A DNA stretch of 61,688 bases from HGM04593 sp045654645 (GCA_045654645.1 JAZONR010000035.1:1-61688); one strand, 5' to 3'. Positions 40,930-49,901 are shown, counted from the stretch's first letter. Numbers and translations are program-made. Notes: generated by a model from the letters alone, not told the origin.

Positions 40930-42228
40930 ATGTTGGTGGTGGAGCTTTTCCTGGTGCTTGCTTGTATTGTGGCCGGTGCCCGTTTGGGTGGCATTGGGCT
41001 TGGTGTTATGGGTGGCCTGGGTGTGGCGTTGCTTGTCTTTGTATTTGGCCTTCAGCCCACATCGCCTCCGGTTGATGTTATGTTGATGATTGCTGCGGTG
41101 ATATCAGCAGCCGGTTGTATGCAAGCAGCCGGCGGCCTCGATTATATGGTGGGGCTTGCCGAGCGTATGCTGCGCCGTCATCCACAATATGTAACGTTTC
41201 TTGCTCCGCTTGTTACCTATAGCTTCACTTTTTTGGCAGGTACGGGGCACGTGGCCTATTCGGTGCTTCCTGTGATTGCCGAGGTGGCGAGGGAGACGAA
41301 GATACGCCCTGAAAGGCCGCTTGGCATTGCGGTGATAGCATCGCAACAGGCAATAACGGCTTCGCCAATTTCTGCTGCCACTGTTGCGCTGCTGGGCCTG
41401 CTCGCGGGCTATGAAATTACCTTGTTTGATATTCTGAAGGTGAGTATTCCTGCAACGCTGTTTGGTGTGATTGTGGGTTCATTCGCCTCGCTAAAGGTGG
41501 GTAAGGAACTTGTTGATGACCCCGAGTACAAGAGGCGTATTGAGGCCGGGGAGATAAAAGCTGCGGGTGCAGGTGTGGCAATGGATGCTCCTCGCGGGGC
41601 AAAACTTTCGGTGTTGCTCTTTGTTGTTGCCACGCTGTGTGTGGTGTTGTTCGGCTCTGTTGAGTCGCTGCGCCCCTCGTTTGGTGGCGAGAGGGTGGGT
41701 ATGCCGCTTATAATTGAGATGGTTATGCTTGCTGCAGCTGCGCTTATCCTGCTTTTTACCGGTGCAACAGGTGTGAAGGCTGCGCAGGGCAGTGTGTTCT
41801 CGGCGGGTATGCAGGCTGTGGTGGCTATATTTGGTATTGCTTGGATGGGGGATACATTTATAAACGGTAATATGCTTGAGCTGAAGGCTGCCATTGAGGG
41901 CGTTGTTACAGATATGCCCTGGTTGTTTGGTCTTGCGCTGTTTGTGATGTCAATACTTCTCTACAGTCAAGCAGCTACGGTGCGTGCCATTGTTCCGCTT
42001 GGTGTGGCTCTTGGCTTGTCGCCTATGTTGCTTGTTGCGCTCTTTCCGGCTGTGAACGGTTATTTCTTTATACCAAACTATCCCACGTTGGTGGCTGCTA
42101 TCAATTTTGACCGGACAGGTACTACGCGAATAGGAAAATGGGTGCTTAATCACTCTTTTATGATGCCGGGGCTTGTGGCTACAGCGGTTGCCATTGCGGT
42201 TGGTTTATTGCTTGTGCAACTCTATTAA
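40930..42228 (+). CDS. Anaerobic C4-dicarboxylate antiporter, Dcu family
   Basis: 432 residues, about 10-12 membrane segments. DcuA/DcuB marks: ARLGGIGLGVMGGLGVALLV, GLDYMVGLAERMLRRHPQYV, SFTFLAGTGHVAYSVLPVI, IASQQAITASPISAATVALL, and FFIPNYPTLVAAINFDRTGT. Exchanges aspartate, fumarate or malate for succinate during anaerobic fumarate respiration. Last gene of glsA-ansB-porin-dcu (34-base gap). DcuA or DcuB cannot be told apart with certainty, although the asparaginase neighbour favours aspartate uptake. Confidence 0.93.
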   Translation: MLVVELFLVLACIVAGARLGGIGLGVMGGLGVALLVFVFGLQPTSPPVDVMLMIAAVISAAGCMQAAGGLDYMVGLAERMLRRHPQYVTFLAPLVTYSFTFLAGTGHVAYSVLPVIAEVARETKIRPERPLGIAVIASQQAITASPISAATVALLGLLAGYEITLFDILKVSIPATLFGVIVGSFASLKVGKELVDDPEYKRRIEAGEIKAAGAGVAMDAPRGAKLSVLLFVVATLCVVLFGSVESLRPSFGGERVGMPLIIEMVMLAAAALILLFTGATGVKAAQGSVFSAGMQAVVAIFGIAWMGDTFINGNMLELKAAIEGVVTDMPWLFGLALFVMSILLYSQAATVRAIVPLGVALGLSPMLLVALFPAVNGYFFIPNYPTLVAAINFDRTGTTRIGKWVLNHSFMMPGLVATAVAIAVGLLLVQLY

Positions 42229-42241
42229 TTTATATTAAAAG

Positions 42242-42269
42242 ATTCGGGCTGCCGATTGGCAGCCCGAAT
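42242..42269. terminator. Terminator shared by dcu and rnpB
   Basis: Stem ATTCGGGCTGCC / GGCAGCCCGAAT with a GATT loop. On the minus strand it follows the RNase P RNA end and is followed by TTTTAATATAAA. Confidence 0.8.
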
Positions 42270-42277
42270 TGTTTAAA

Positions 42278-42623
42278 CAGTCGGCCTGTAAGCCGGGTTC
42301 TGTGCCCCTTGCGGGGTGTCTGTCATTCATCTATACCGTGTGTCGCCACACGGCTAAAGCGTTCTACCCTCCGACTTGGACGAGCAGCCCTCAAACGTCG
42401 GTTTACACGAACTTGCAGCCTCCAAGACGCACGGCCCGTACATCACTGCACGGCCGGTGGGCTCTTACCCCACCTTCTCACCCTTACCTCTGAAAGGAGG
42501 CGGTTATTTTCTTCTGCGTTACTCTGCCTTCGCAGGCGGCTTTCTGTTAGGAAGTGGAGTGCTCTGTGCTGCCCGGACTTTCCTCCTTTGCCACAGTGGC
42601 AACGGCGACAGACTGTCCGACTG
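42278..42623 (-). ncRNA. rnpB: RNase P RNA (bacterial class A)
   Basis: The minus strand carries the universal core: AGTCGGACAG at the 5' end, GAGGAAAGTCCGGGC in P4/J3-4 (near 42597-42583), AGGGTGAGAAGGTGGGGTAAG, and the 3' block ACAGAACCCGGCTTACAGGC, whose end GGCCGACT pairs with the 5' end. Length about 346 nt is normal. It is the catalytic RNA that removes tRNA 5' leaders. A perfect promoter lies directly upstream and a hairpin terminator downstream. Protein frames across this interval are false. Confidence 0.96.
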
Positions 42624-42640
42624 TTTTTCCTTTTCGGTTG

Positions 42641-42672
42641 CAAAATTAATTGAAAAAGGTTATTGCTGCAAA
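42641..42672 (-). promoter_or_regulatory. rnpB promoter
   Basis: Minus strand TTTG (42672-42669), 20-base spacer, TAATTTTG (42648-42641), 18 bases before the RNA 5' end. Confidence 0.85.
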
Positions 42673-43081
42673 TTCATTGGCTTTAAAAGAATTTTTATAT
42701 TAACATTTATTAACAACGAAGGTTGTGATATTTGTTGTGAAATGCTCTCTATTGTGGTGTAAATGTTTTTTTGACATAGCTGGTTTTTGCATTGTTGCAT
42801 ATGTGATACAATGGCCGGCGGCCGGTAGTGTTTTTCTGCTTTACCCGCTATTGGTTTGCTATGTGTGAGGTATCTGTAAATATTCGGCGGTTTCTTTTTT
42901 CCGCAGTTTATATATCACGGTGGTGATTTTTTTGATATCCACATTGGTCTGTGGTTTAATTGTATGCTTTAGTGCGAAAACCAGCTTTTTATTGCGCCTT
43001 TTGTAACTTTTAACGCGTAAGATTTGTATTTATAGTATTGGAATTGTAAATTCGCAAATTAAAATTGTATCTGGGTAAAAA
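42673..43081. other. Intergenic region between rnpB and rpoD
   Basis: AT-rich, no gene seen. It should hold the rpoD promoter, but no TTTG/TAnnTTTG pair at standard spacing stands out; TAAGATTTG at about 43018 is only a poor candidate. Confidence 0.4.
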
Positions 43082-43942
43082 ATGAGACAATTAAAAATTA
43101 CAAAAAGTATTACTAACCGCGAAAGCGCGTCGCTCGACAAGTATTTGCAGGAAATTGGTCGCGAGGAACTCATCACCGTTGAAGAAGAGGTGGAGTTGGC
43201 ACAAAGAATTAGAAAAGGAGACCGCCGTGCACTTGAGAAGCTGACAAAGGCAAACCTGCGTTTCGTGGTTTCTGTTGCAAAACAGTATCAAAATCAGGGT
43301 TTGAGTCTGCCCGACCTCATCAACGAAGGAAATTTGGGACTCATTAAGGCTGCTGAGAAGTTTGATGAAACACGAGGCTTTAAGTTTATCAGCTACGCCG
43401 TGTGGTGGATACGTCAGTCTATTTTGCAGGCTCTTGCAGAGCAAGCACGTATTGTGCGCTTGCCACTGAACCAGGTGGGATCGCTTAACAAGATAACAAA
43501 GGCTTTCTCAAAATTTGAGCAAGAGAATGAGCGCCGTCCCTCGGCCGAAGAACTCGCCGACCAGCTTGACCTCCCCGTGGATAAGGTAGTCGATTCGTTA
43601 AAGGTTTCGGGTAGACACATTTCGGTTGATGCTCCTTTTGTGGATGGTGAGGATAATAGCTTGCTCGATGTTCTTGTGAATGATGATTCTCCTATGGCAG
43701 ACAATCTGCTGGTGAACGAGTCGCTTTCGCGTGAGATTGACCGTGCACTATCTACTCTTACCGACCGTGAGAAAGAGATTATTCAGATGTTCTTTGGTAT
43801 TGGTATGCAGGAGATGACACTTGAGGAGATTGGCGACCGTTTTGGTTTGACACGTGAGCGTGTGCGTCAGATTAAGGAGAAAGCAATACGTCGCCTCAAG
43901 CAAAATCAGCGCAGCAAGTTGTTGAAGTCCTATTTGGGATAA
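43082..43942 (+). CDS. rpoD: Primary RNA polymerase sigma factor (sigma-70, short form)
   Basis: 286 residues. Contains regions 1.2 (SLDKYLQEIGREELITVEEE), 2 (NLRFVVSVAKQYQNQGLSLP, DLINEGNLGLIKAAEKFDE, FISYAVWWIRQSILQALAEQ), 3 and 4 (LTDREKEIIQMFFGIG, MTLEEIGDRFGLTRERVRQI). It lacks region 1.1 and is far shorter than E. coli RpoD, as is the rule for sigma-ABfr of Bacteroidota, which reads the TTTG/TAnnTTTG promoters seen throughout this window. Monocistronic with a terminator after it. Confidence 0.96.
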   Translation: MRQLKITKSITNRESASLDKYLQEIGREELITVEEEVELAQRIRKGDRRALEKLTKANLRFVVSVAKQYQNQGLSLPDLINEGNLGLIKAAEKFDETRGFKFISYAVWWIRQSILQALAEQARIVRLPLNQVGSLNKITKAFSKFEQENERRPSAEELADQLDLPVDKVVDSLKVSGRHISVDAPFVDGEDNSLLDVLVNDDSPMADNLLVNESLSREIDRALSTLTDREKEIIQMFFGIGMQEMTLEEIGDRFGLTRERVRQIKEKAIRRLKQNQRSKLLKSYLG

Positions 43943-43993
43943 TGGCGTATGTGGGAAACGGCAGTGTTTCCCGGTATATGTTATATTGATTGG

Positions 43994-44048
43994 CAGAGCG
44001 TTCAACTACCGGTGTGAAAAACCAGAATGTGGAGCGCTCTGTTCTTTT
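43994..44048 (+). terminator. Terminator after rpoD
   Basis: Stem CAGAGCGTTC / GAGCGCTCTG (one G-T pair) followed by TTCTTTTTG. The loop is long (28 bases). Confidence 0.65.
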
Positions 44049-44103
44049 TGTTGTTTTAGGCGTTAAAAGTTGTGATAAACTTTCGCTTGTGCCGATATTT
44101 TCT

Positions 44104-44111
44104 TAATTTTG
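44104..44111 (+). promoter_or_regulatory. -7 element (TAATTTTG) of the small secreted protein gene
   Basis: TAATTTTG about 40 bases before the ATG, with a TTTC 19 bases upstream as a weak -33. Confidence 0.55.
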
Positions 44112-44152
44112 TGCTCGTTATTGGGTGTTACCCCTAAAGTATTTTGAGCTGT

Positions 44153-44563
44153 ATGAAAAAATCTCTTTCAATATTTTTCTTGTTGCTTCTGCTTTGTGTT
44201 TCTCCTATCCTGGCCAAGGGTGGTAAGGTGAAAAAAGAGAAGAAGGTGGTTGCGAAAACTGTTTATGTGTGGGGTGTCTCTATGGCATTCTCTGATTCTG
44301 TGGTCTTTTTTACCGAGGTGCAGCCCATAGACGGTGTTGTGCTGAAGGGTGGTTTTTTGCCCGATAGGCATATGTATGCCTATGAATTAAAGGATTATAT
44401 GAGTTTCCAGGAGGATATGCCCGGGCGCACTTCGTTCATTTTTTTCTCGGAAAAACGTAAAAAACTGGAGAAGAAGGAGGCTAAAGTGAAGAAACGTTTG
44501 GTTGAACGTGATGGAAAGACGGTGCGTTATCTTGGCGACAAGTTTAAGTTTACAAAACATTGA
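44153..44563 (+). CDS. Small secreted basic protein of unknown function
   Basis: 136 residues from the ATG at 44153 (an ATG three codons earlier is possible). Signal peptide MKKSLSIFFLLLLLCVSPILA, then a Lys-rich stretch (KGGKVKKEKKVVAK), a beta-like core (TVYVWGVSMAFSDSVVFFTE) and a Lys/Glu-rich C-terminal helix (SEKRKKLEKKEAKVKKRLVE). I do not recognise a family. It has its own promoter element and terminator, so it is a real single gene. Confidence 0.75.
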   Translation: MKKSLSIFFLLLLLCVSPILAKGGKVKKEKKVVAKTVYVWGVSMAFSDSVVFFTEVQPIDGVVLKGGFLPDRHMYAYELKDYMSFQEDMPGRTSFIFFSEKRKKLEKKEAKVKKRLVERDGKTVRYLGDKFKFTKH

Positions 44564-44573
44564 TATGTGATTA

Positions 44574-44599
44574 AATCCCGGTTTGCCGGGATTTTTTTT
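44574..44599 (+). terminator. Rho-independent terminator
   Basis: Stem AATCCCGG / CCGGGATT with TTTG loop and an eight-T tail, 11 bases after the stop codon. Confidence 0.9.
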
Positions 44600-44875
44600 A
44601 TAATGATTGTTTGTGATTGGTTTTTTGCATTTGGATGGGGTGGACTATTTGCAAGATTTGAGTGTTGCTTTGGTGATGTGGTGATTGGTTTCTTTTGTTT
44701 ATGTTTTCAATCGCTTTAGGGCTGCTGTTTATTTCTGTGGCGCGTTGTGCTGTCATTAGACTCTGTTTTATTGTTTGAGAGAATGTTTCAAAAACTTTGC
44801 CGTTTACAATGGTGGTGTTTGTGAAAAAAGTGTTACTTTTGTTGTTGGAAACTAAAAACATAAGATTTATTCTCT
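44600..44875 (+). promoter_or_regulatory. Intergenic region with -7 element for the M60 gene
   Basis: TACTTTTG at 44834-44841, about 35 bases upstream of the start codon. Nothing else is recognised in the remaining AT-rich sequence. Confidence 0.5.
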
Positions 44876-47800
44876 ATGAAAAGATTATTTCTCTTTATGG
44901 TGTTTGCTGTTGCTTTGCTTTGCTCGAATGCACAGGACACAAAGGTGGCTTTAGCTACTGCTTCAGCCACAAGTGAACAGACAAAGGCAGGTGAGGTTGC
45001 TGCAAATGCTATTGATGGCGATTTGACCACCATTTGGCACACTGCCTATTCGGGAGCGTCTTTTCCCGTTACTTTCGACATTACATTGAGCGAGGTTTCA
45101 CACGTTGATTATGTGAAATATGTTCCCCGCCAGGATGGTAATGTAAATGGATATTGGAGTAAGGTTGAGATTCTTTATAGCTCTACAACCGATGGCTCCG
45201 ATTTTGTCTCATTGGGTGTTTTCTCTCTCCCTTCAAGCGCCGGTACATATGATTTTTATCTGCCAGGCAATGGCATTGAGTGTGGTAAACTGCGTTTATC
45301 TGTGAAGTCTGGTAAGAATGGGCACGCTTCTGCTGCAGAAATAGAACTTTATGCCCAGGATAATACCAAGAGAGACCTCTTGGAACAGTATTTTGAGGAT
45401 GAGTTGTTCACAGTGCTCAAGCCCGGCGTAACAAGTGCCGATGGTATTGGGGATAGCGATGTAAAGGCGCTTGTGAATAACATCCTGACCAATGCCGATG
45501 CTTACAAGAAATTCCGCGTTGGTGAGTATGAGGCTTATATGACAACCTCTACTCTCAGAGATAAGTTGAGGATAAGCAGTCAGTATAATAATTATGAAAA
45601 CCCCACAGGTGTATATCTGAAGGCCGGTGAGAGTTGTGTTGTTGCAGTGAGTGGCATTGGCGACTATTATGTTGGTCTCAAGATAAAGAATTGGTTCCTG
45701 AATGAGAGTATGAGCACCTATTCATTGCACAATGGCATTAATTATATCACTGCCACAACTGAGGGTAATGTGTTTGTTGATTACTATACCGATAATTTTG
45801 AGAAGGCGCCAAATGTGAAGATGCACTTCATTAATGCTCCCGTGCAAGGTTATTGGGACCAGGAGACTATGACAAACGAGGAATGGAAGGCTATGCTCAA
45901 GGGGCGTGAGTCAAACGATTCAACAATCATCATCACACGTTCTCAGCACGCTCAGTTGGCCTATCCCGTATGCTCTTGGCTGCAGTATTGTCCCGCCGAT
46001 GTGGATTCGCTTATGACGCTTTACCAACAGACACAGTGGGCCTTGAGGGACTTGTTGGGTCTTGAGCGCTATGGCCGTCAGGTGAAGAACCGTCAGCTTT
46101 TCTACGCTACAAACTATGGCTTTATGGCAGCAGGTGGTGAGGGTGCATACTGTCATCACGGTAGCCTTGGCGCCATTATGACTCCCGATTCCAAGGTGTT
46201 TGACTTCTGGGGTGTGGGCCACGAGTGGGGACACAACAATCAGGTAACCCCCGGTTTTAAATGGAGTGGCTGCGGCGAGACAACAAATAACATTTATGCC
46301 TCTTGGGCACAGTTGCATTTTACAGGTAACCCTTCGGGCTTGCGTCTCGAGGATGAATTCTCTGGCATTGGCGAATATTCGGGTATGCGAGGTGGTCGTA
46401 TGCAGACCTATTTTGAGGAGGGTATCAGAAAGGGTGTTGCTTGGCAGTTGCAGGATGGTCCCGATTATCACGGAGCAACTCCCAATACCACTACCGTAGA
46501 GGGCAGAGACGAAGATGGTAATAGCTTGGGTATGGTTACAACTACAAGCCGCAACTATGACCACTTTGTGAAGCTTATTCCTTTCTGGCAGCTTAACTTG
46601 TGGGGTACCAAGGCCGGTAAGTGTCCCGATATTATCCCTATGGTTATTGAAGCGATACGCAAGGATAATACTTATGGTGCTAAATATAACACCAACGGTA
46701 AGCAGCAGATTAACTGGATGAAGATTGCTTGCGACAGTGCCGGCATAAACCTTCTTCCCTTCTTTGAGAAAGCCGGTATGTTGCGCCCGATAAATGCATA
46801 TATCGAGGATTACAGTGCCGGTTGGAATGTTATCAGCAATGAGATGATAAAGGAGTTGAAGGATTATGTCAGCGACAAGGGATATCCTGCATTTACCGAG
46901 GAAATAAACTATATCAACGGTCATAACTATCACATATACCGTGATAAACTTGAGCTTGTTGTGCCCGAAAAGTATGGCGACGGATGCTCTTTGAAGGGTA
47001 ATAAGGTTGCTGTTTATAGCACACGTGTGAAGAATGCTGTTGCCTTTGAGACCTACAATAGCGTGGGTGGCTTGTTGCGCATAACAATGTTTGGACTTGG
47101 CGCCGAGGTAACTGCTGCCGGTGTTTATCGCAACACAATGGTTCTCTTCCCCACAGGAAATGAGAATGAACTTGAGAATGCTGCCTATATTGTTGCAGTT
47201 GGATATGACGGCACACGCAAGATGATTTATGGCGAGGCTAAGGAGGTGAAAGGTCTTGAGGCCGGTATCTATAACATTTCATCGGTAGTTGATGGCACTG
47301 CCCTGAGCTGTGGCGAGGGTTCATCTATCAGCAAGGGTAGAATTACTTGGAATGTAGGCCGCTTGGCTGCCGACTGCACCCGTAAGCCCGACCAGGTTTG
47401 GCAGTGGGAGGCTGTTGATGGTGGTTTCCTTTTGAAGAACTTGCAGACAGGGCTATATATAGGCGGTGTTGAGGGTGATGTTGTTGATGAACTCGTTGAA
47501 AAGGAGAAGGCTGCTATGTTCAAGGCTTCTTGCATTGATGAGACAGAGGGGCTTTACTCTTTCAATTTGCTGAACACCGGTGCATACATTAATGCGTCTA
47601 CCGACTTGAGTACCTCGCTGAGTAGCGGCGGTGCCACAGATGAGGATAATTTGTGGAAGGTGGTGCCTGTAACTTCTTTCAATATTGAAGTGCCTGAACT
47701 GGGGGTTGTAACCGGATGTCATCCTTTTGCTTTGAGATTGCCTGATGGACTGAAGGCCTATGTCATTAACAAGGTTGAGAAGCACGATTATGAGGGCAAA

Positions 47801-48265
47801 CAGTATGACTTTGCCTTCATTGAGGAGATAAAGGGTGTTGTTCCTGCTTTGACTCCCGTTGTGTATTTGAGCGAAAAGGGTGTTTATAGCGCCGAGGTGC
47901 TCTGCGATGATAATACACCGGCAATAGAGAATAACATTTTGCGTGGTACAACATTGATGGAGAGACTCACAAGAAACTCTTTCCTTTCTACATTGGCCGA
48001 GACAAGCGCCGGCGCAGCGTTGATAAGTTTGAAGACAAGTTCAGCGGGTGATGTGCCTTCTAACAGGGCTTATCTTCTTAAAAATGATGTGGGCGGTGTA
48101 ACATCTGTTCATCTTGCAACAGAGAAGAGTGTTACAGCTATTGATGGTGTGGAGGCTGACGGCGAGGCTGTGCAGCTCTATGACCTCAACGGTGTGCGCG
48201 TGCAGAATGTTGAGAGCAACCGTGTGTATGTTACATCTGATGGCAGAAAAGTGCTTGTTAAGTGA
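44876..48265 (+). CDS. M60-family (enhancin/mucinase-like) metallopeptidase with F5/8C domain and T9SS-like tail
   Basis: 1129 residues. Signal peptide MKRLFLFMVFAVALLCSNAQ. Residues about 25-165 are an F5/8C carbohydrate-binding domain (AIDGDLTTIWHTAYS, YVPRQDGNVNG) similar to that at the end of the GH2 enzyme. The M60 core holds the gluzincin motif HEWGHNNQ (His449, Glu450, His453) with a second Glu at 468 (WSGCGET). Such enzymes cleave glycosylated proteins, notably mucins. The C-terminal third has a ricin-like/RICIN-type stretch (GIYNISSVVDGTALSCGEG) and closes with IDGVEADGEAVQLYDLNGVR and ending KVLVK, like type A T9SS sorting tails. Secreted or surface-bound. Confidence 0.9.
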   Translation: MKRLFLFMVFAVALLCSNAQDTKVALATASATSEQTKAGEVAANAIDGDLTTIWHTAYSGASFPVTFDITLSEVSHVDYVKYVPRQDGNVNGYWSKVEILYSSTTDGSDFVSLGVFSLPSSAGTYDFYLPGNGIECGKLRLSVKSGKNGHASAAEIELYAQDNTKRDLLEQYFEDELFTVLKPGVTSADGIGDSDVKALVNNILTNADAYKKFRVGEYEAYMTTSTLRDKLRISSQYNNYENPTGVYLKAGESCVVAVSGIGDYYVGLKIKNWFLNESMSTYSLHNGINYITATTEGNVFVDYYTDNFEKAPNVKMHFINAPVQGYWDQETMTNEEWKAMLKGRESNDSTIIITRSQHAQLAYPVCSWLQYCPADVDSLMTLYQQTQWALRDLLGLERYGRQVKNRQLFYATNYGFMAAGGEGAYCHHGSLGAIMTPDSKVFDFWGVGHEWGHNNQVTPGFKWSGCGETTNNIYASWAQLHFTGNPSGLRLEDEFSGIGEYSGMRGGRMQTYFEEGIRKGVAWQLQDGPDYHGATPNTTTVEGRDEDGNSLGMVTTTSRNYDHFVKLIPFWQLNLWGTKAGKCPDIIPMVIEAIRKDNTYGAKYNTNGKQQINWMKIACDSAGINLLPFFEKAGMLRPINAYIEDYSAGWNVISNEMIKELKDYVSDKGYPAFTEEINYINGHNYHIYRDKLELVVPEKYGDGCSLKGNKVAVYSTRVKNAVAFETYNSVGGLLRITMFGLGAEVTAAGVYRNTMVLFPTGNENELENAAYIVAVGYDGTRKMIYGEAKEVKGLEAGIYNISSVVDGTALSCGEGSSISKGRITWNVGRLAADCTRKPDQVWQWEAVDGGFLLKNLQTGLYIGGVEGDVVDELVEKEKAAMFKASCIDETEGLYSFNLLNTGAYINASTDLSTSLSSGGATDEDNLWKVVPVTSFNIEVPELGVVTGCHPFALRLPDGLKAYVINKVEKHDYEGKQYDFAFIEEIKGVVPALTPVVYLSEKGVYSAEVLCDDNTPAIENNILRGTTLMERLTRNSFLSTLAETSAGAALISLKTSSAGDVPSNRAYLLKNDVGGVTSVHLATEKSVTAIDGVEADGEAVQLYDLNGVRVQNVESNRVYVTSDGRKVLVK

Positions 48266-48296
48266 ATGTAGCACTTGCTTTGGAATAGATGAAGCT

Positions 48297-48413
48297 GACT
48301 AAAAAGGCTCTTTTGTTGTTATACTCGCCCTAAAGATGCTCATTTACGCATAGTAAACTGCGCTTTTTCGGGCTTCGCAAGCCTAAAAACAGCTCTTTTT
48401 ATTCAACTTCTCA
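48297..48413. repeat. Dispersed intergenic element, family A, copy 2
   Basis: Starts ACTAAAAAGGC as does the copy at 57041, carries GCTCATTTACGCATAGTAAA with an internal TTTAC/GTAAA pair, CTTTTTCGGGCTTCGCAA as in copy 1, and ends GCTCTTTTTATTCAACTT. It follows the M60 gene by about 30 bases. Confidence 0.75.
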
Positions 48414-48418
48414 CAAAC

Positions 48419-48451
48419 GAGGGTGCCCCTTTATACTTTTGGGGCACCCTC
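48419..48451 (+). terminator. Terminator hairpin after the M60 gene
   Basis: GAGGGTGCCCC / GGGGCACCCTC, 11-base arms, 11-base loop. There is no T run after it. Confidence 0.6.
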
Positions 48452-48486
48452 ATTGTATATAGCAAACAAAATGGCAACAATGCAGC

Positions 48487-48517
48487 TTTGCTGTGTGCCG
48501 ATTTATGATTATCTTCG
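48487..48517 (+). promoter_or_regulatory. ribE promoter (TTTG-N19-TATCTTCG)
   Basis: TTTG at 48487-48490 and TATCTTCG at 48510-48517 with 19-base spacing; about 31 bases before the ATG. Confidence 0.75.
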
Positions 48518-48548
48518 CGAAAAGAAATGAATTAAAACAGATAGAGTT

Positions 48549-49148
48549 ATGTTTTCAGGAATTGTAGAGGAATTTGCAACAGTGAGGCGTCTTGTGCGCG
48601 AGCAGGGTAACTTGCATCTCACACTAACTTGCTCATTCGTGAACGAATTGAAGATAGACCAGAGTGTTGCCCACAATGGTGTGTGTCTCACGGTTGTTGA
48701 TATTAGCGGTGATGAGTACACTGTTACTGCAATGGATGAGACGCTGCAACGCACCAATATTGGTGGCTTGAAGGTGGGCGACAAGGTGAATGTGGAGCGC
48801 TCAATGATGATGAACGGCCGTCTCGACGGTCATATTGTGCAGGGGCACGTGGATGAGACTGCCGAGTGTGTTTCGGTGCGCGACTGCGACGGCAGTTGGT
48901 ATTTTACTTTCCGCTATCGCAAGGATGATGAGATGGCTGCAAAAGGTTATATGACAGTGGATAAGGGCTCTGTAACGGTGAACGGCGTGAGTCTCACTGT
49001 GTGTGAGCCAACGGATGATACCTTTTCGGTTGCGATAATTCCTTATACCTTTGAACACACTAATTTTCACACAATTTGTGTGGGTACCAAGGTAAATATT
49101 GAATTTGATATCATTGGCAAATATATTGCCCGAATGATAAAAAGGTAA
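48549..49148 (+). CDS. ribE: Riboflavin synthase, alpha subunit
   Basis: 199 residues. Catalyses dismutation of two 6,7-dimethyl-8-ribityllumazines into riboflavin. Two repeated lumazine-binding barrels: MFSGIVEEFATVRR with SVAHNGVCLTVVD, then GHIVQGHVDE and GSVTVNGVSLTVCEP. The paired xNGVxLTV motifs and the start MFxGIVEE are diagnostic. Full length. No FMN riboswitch is visible in the short leader. Three small genes follow closely, so it leads a probable operon. Confidence 0.95.
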   Translation: MFSGIVEEFATVRRLVREQGNLHLTLTCSFVNELKIDQSVAHNGVCLTVVDISGDEYTVTAMDETLQRTNIGGLKVGDKVNVERSMMMNGRLDGHIVQGHVDETAECVSVRDCDGSWYFTFRYRKDDEMAAKGYMTVDKGSVTVNGVSLTVCEPTDDTFSVAIIPYTFEHTNFHTICVGTKVNIEFDIIGKYIARMIKR

Positions 49149-49154
49149 TTGTGT

Positions 49155-49535
49155 ATGAAGTTTCTTTTCAAACTTATTTTGTTTTTAACAATTGCTTCGG
49201 TTGTCTGTATGGTAACTCTTCCCGAGCGTGGTGCGCATTTGCGCAGTGTTGCCGGGGCTATTGTGGATGAAGTTGAGAGTGGTGAACTTTTCCCGGGGTT
49301 GAAGAATACAGGTATTGCATCGCAGGTGGCCGACACTGCCTATGTGCGCGAGTGCCTTGATAAGGTCCTTGTTGTAGATGATTATGCTCTCTTCACTGTT
49401 GGTAAAGTGCTGTGGTTGAATAAAGAGTATGTGGTTTCTCTTGGTGTGCTGGGAAAGGTTTTCAATTTTTCCGATGCCAAGGCTGCCGAGGATTTCATTT
49501 CCGAGGTGGAGGATACACTGGAGGATAAATTATAA
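49155..49535 (+). CDS. Small membrane-anchored or secreted protein of unknown function
   Basis: 126 residues from the ATG at 49155, 6 bases after ribE. An N-terminal hydrophobic segment (MKFLFKLILFLTIASVVCMV) is either a signal anchor or signal peptide. The rest is acidic (VDEVESGELFPG, AEDFISEVEDTLEDKL). It recalls DUF4359-like proteins of Bacteroidota in size and layout, but the match is weak. It lies between ribE and the NifX-like gene, so it is probably co-transcribed. Confidence 0.7.
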   Translation: MKFLFKLILFLTIASVVCMVTLPERGAHLRSVAGAIVDEVESGELFPGLKNTGIASQVADTAYVRECLDKVLVVDDYALFTVGKVLWLNKEYVVSLGVLGKVFNFSDAKAAEDFISEVEDTLEDKL

Positions 49536-49547
49536 TGAGTAAATGAT

Positions 49548-49901
49548 ATGAAGATAGCTGTACCCACAAAAGGTGGTAGTGTTGATAACCACTTTGGTCA
49601 TTGCGACCACTATACAATTTTCACTGTAAATGAGGGTGAGGTAAAGATGAAGGAGATTATGCCATCGCCTCAAGGTTGCGGTTGCAAGTCGGGTGTTGTG
49701 TTTGACCTCTGTCGCAAGGGTGTATCCGTTATGTTGGCCGGCAACATTGGCGCCGGTGCAATAAATGTGCTCACCACCAATGGAATTGCTGTTGTTCGTG
49801 GATGCAGTGGCAATGTCGATGACCTTGTGAAGGCCTATCTTCGTGGCGAGGTCAGGGATAATGGTGATGTCTGTGAGCACCACGAGTGTGGCAGTCATTG
49901 A
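49548..49901 (+). CDS. NifB/NifX-type (dinitrogenase iron-molybdenum cofactor-binding fold) protein
   Basis: 117 residues. Start MKIAVPTKGGSVDNHFGHCD is the classic beginning of the Nitro_FeMo-Co domain; further marks are VVFDLCRKGVSVMLAGNIGA and GIAVVRGCSGNVDDLV. Cys residues in QGCGCKSG and a C-terminal CEHHECGSH could bind a metal or FeS cluster. There are no nif genes here, so a role in nitrogen fixation is not implied; in Bacteroidota such proteins occur alone as possible metal-cluster carriers. Confidence 0.85.
   Translation: MKIAVPTKGGSVDNHFGHCDHYTIFTVNEGEVKMKEIMPSPQGCGCKSGVVFDLCRKGVSVMLAGNIGAGAINVLTTNGIAVVRGCSGNVDDLVKAYLRGEVRDNGDVCEHHECGSH

Noticed and set aside
42309..42762. Protein frames over 42.3-42.8 kb
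   Set aside because: The interval is the RNase P RNA gene on the minus strand; frames have no protein-like composition.
45920..46933. 337-codon minus-strand frame inside the M60 gene
   Set aside because: Antisense to the catalytic domain with HEWGH; no independent support.
48481..48548. FMN riboswitch upstream of ribE
   Set aside because: Only about 30 bases separate the promoter from the start codon, far too few for an RFN element.
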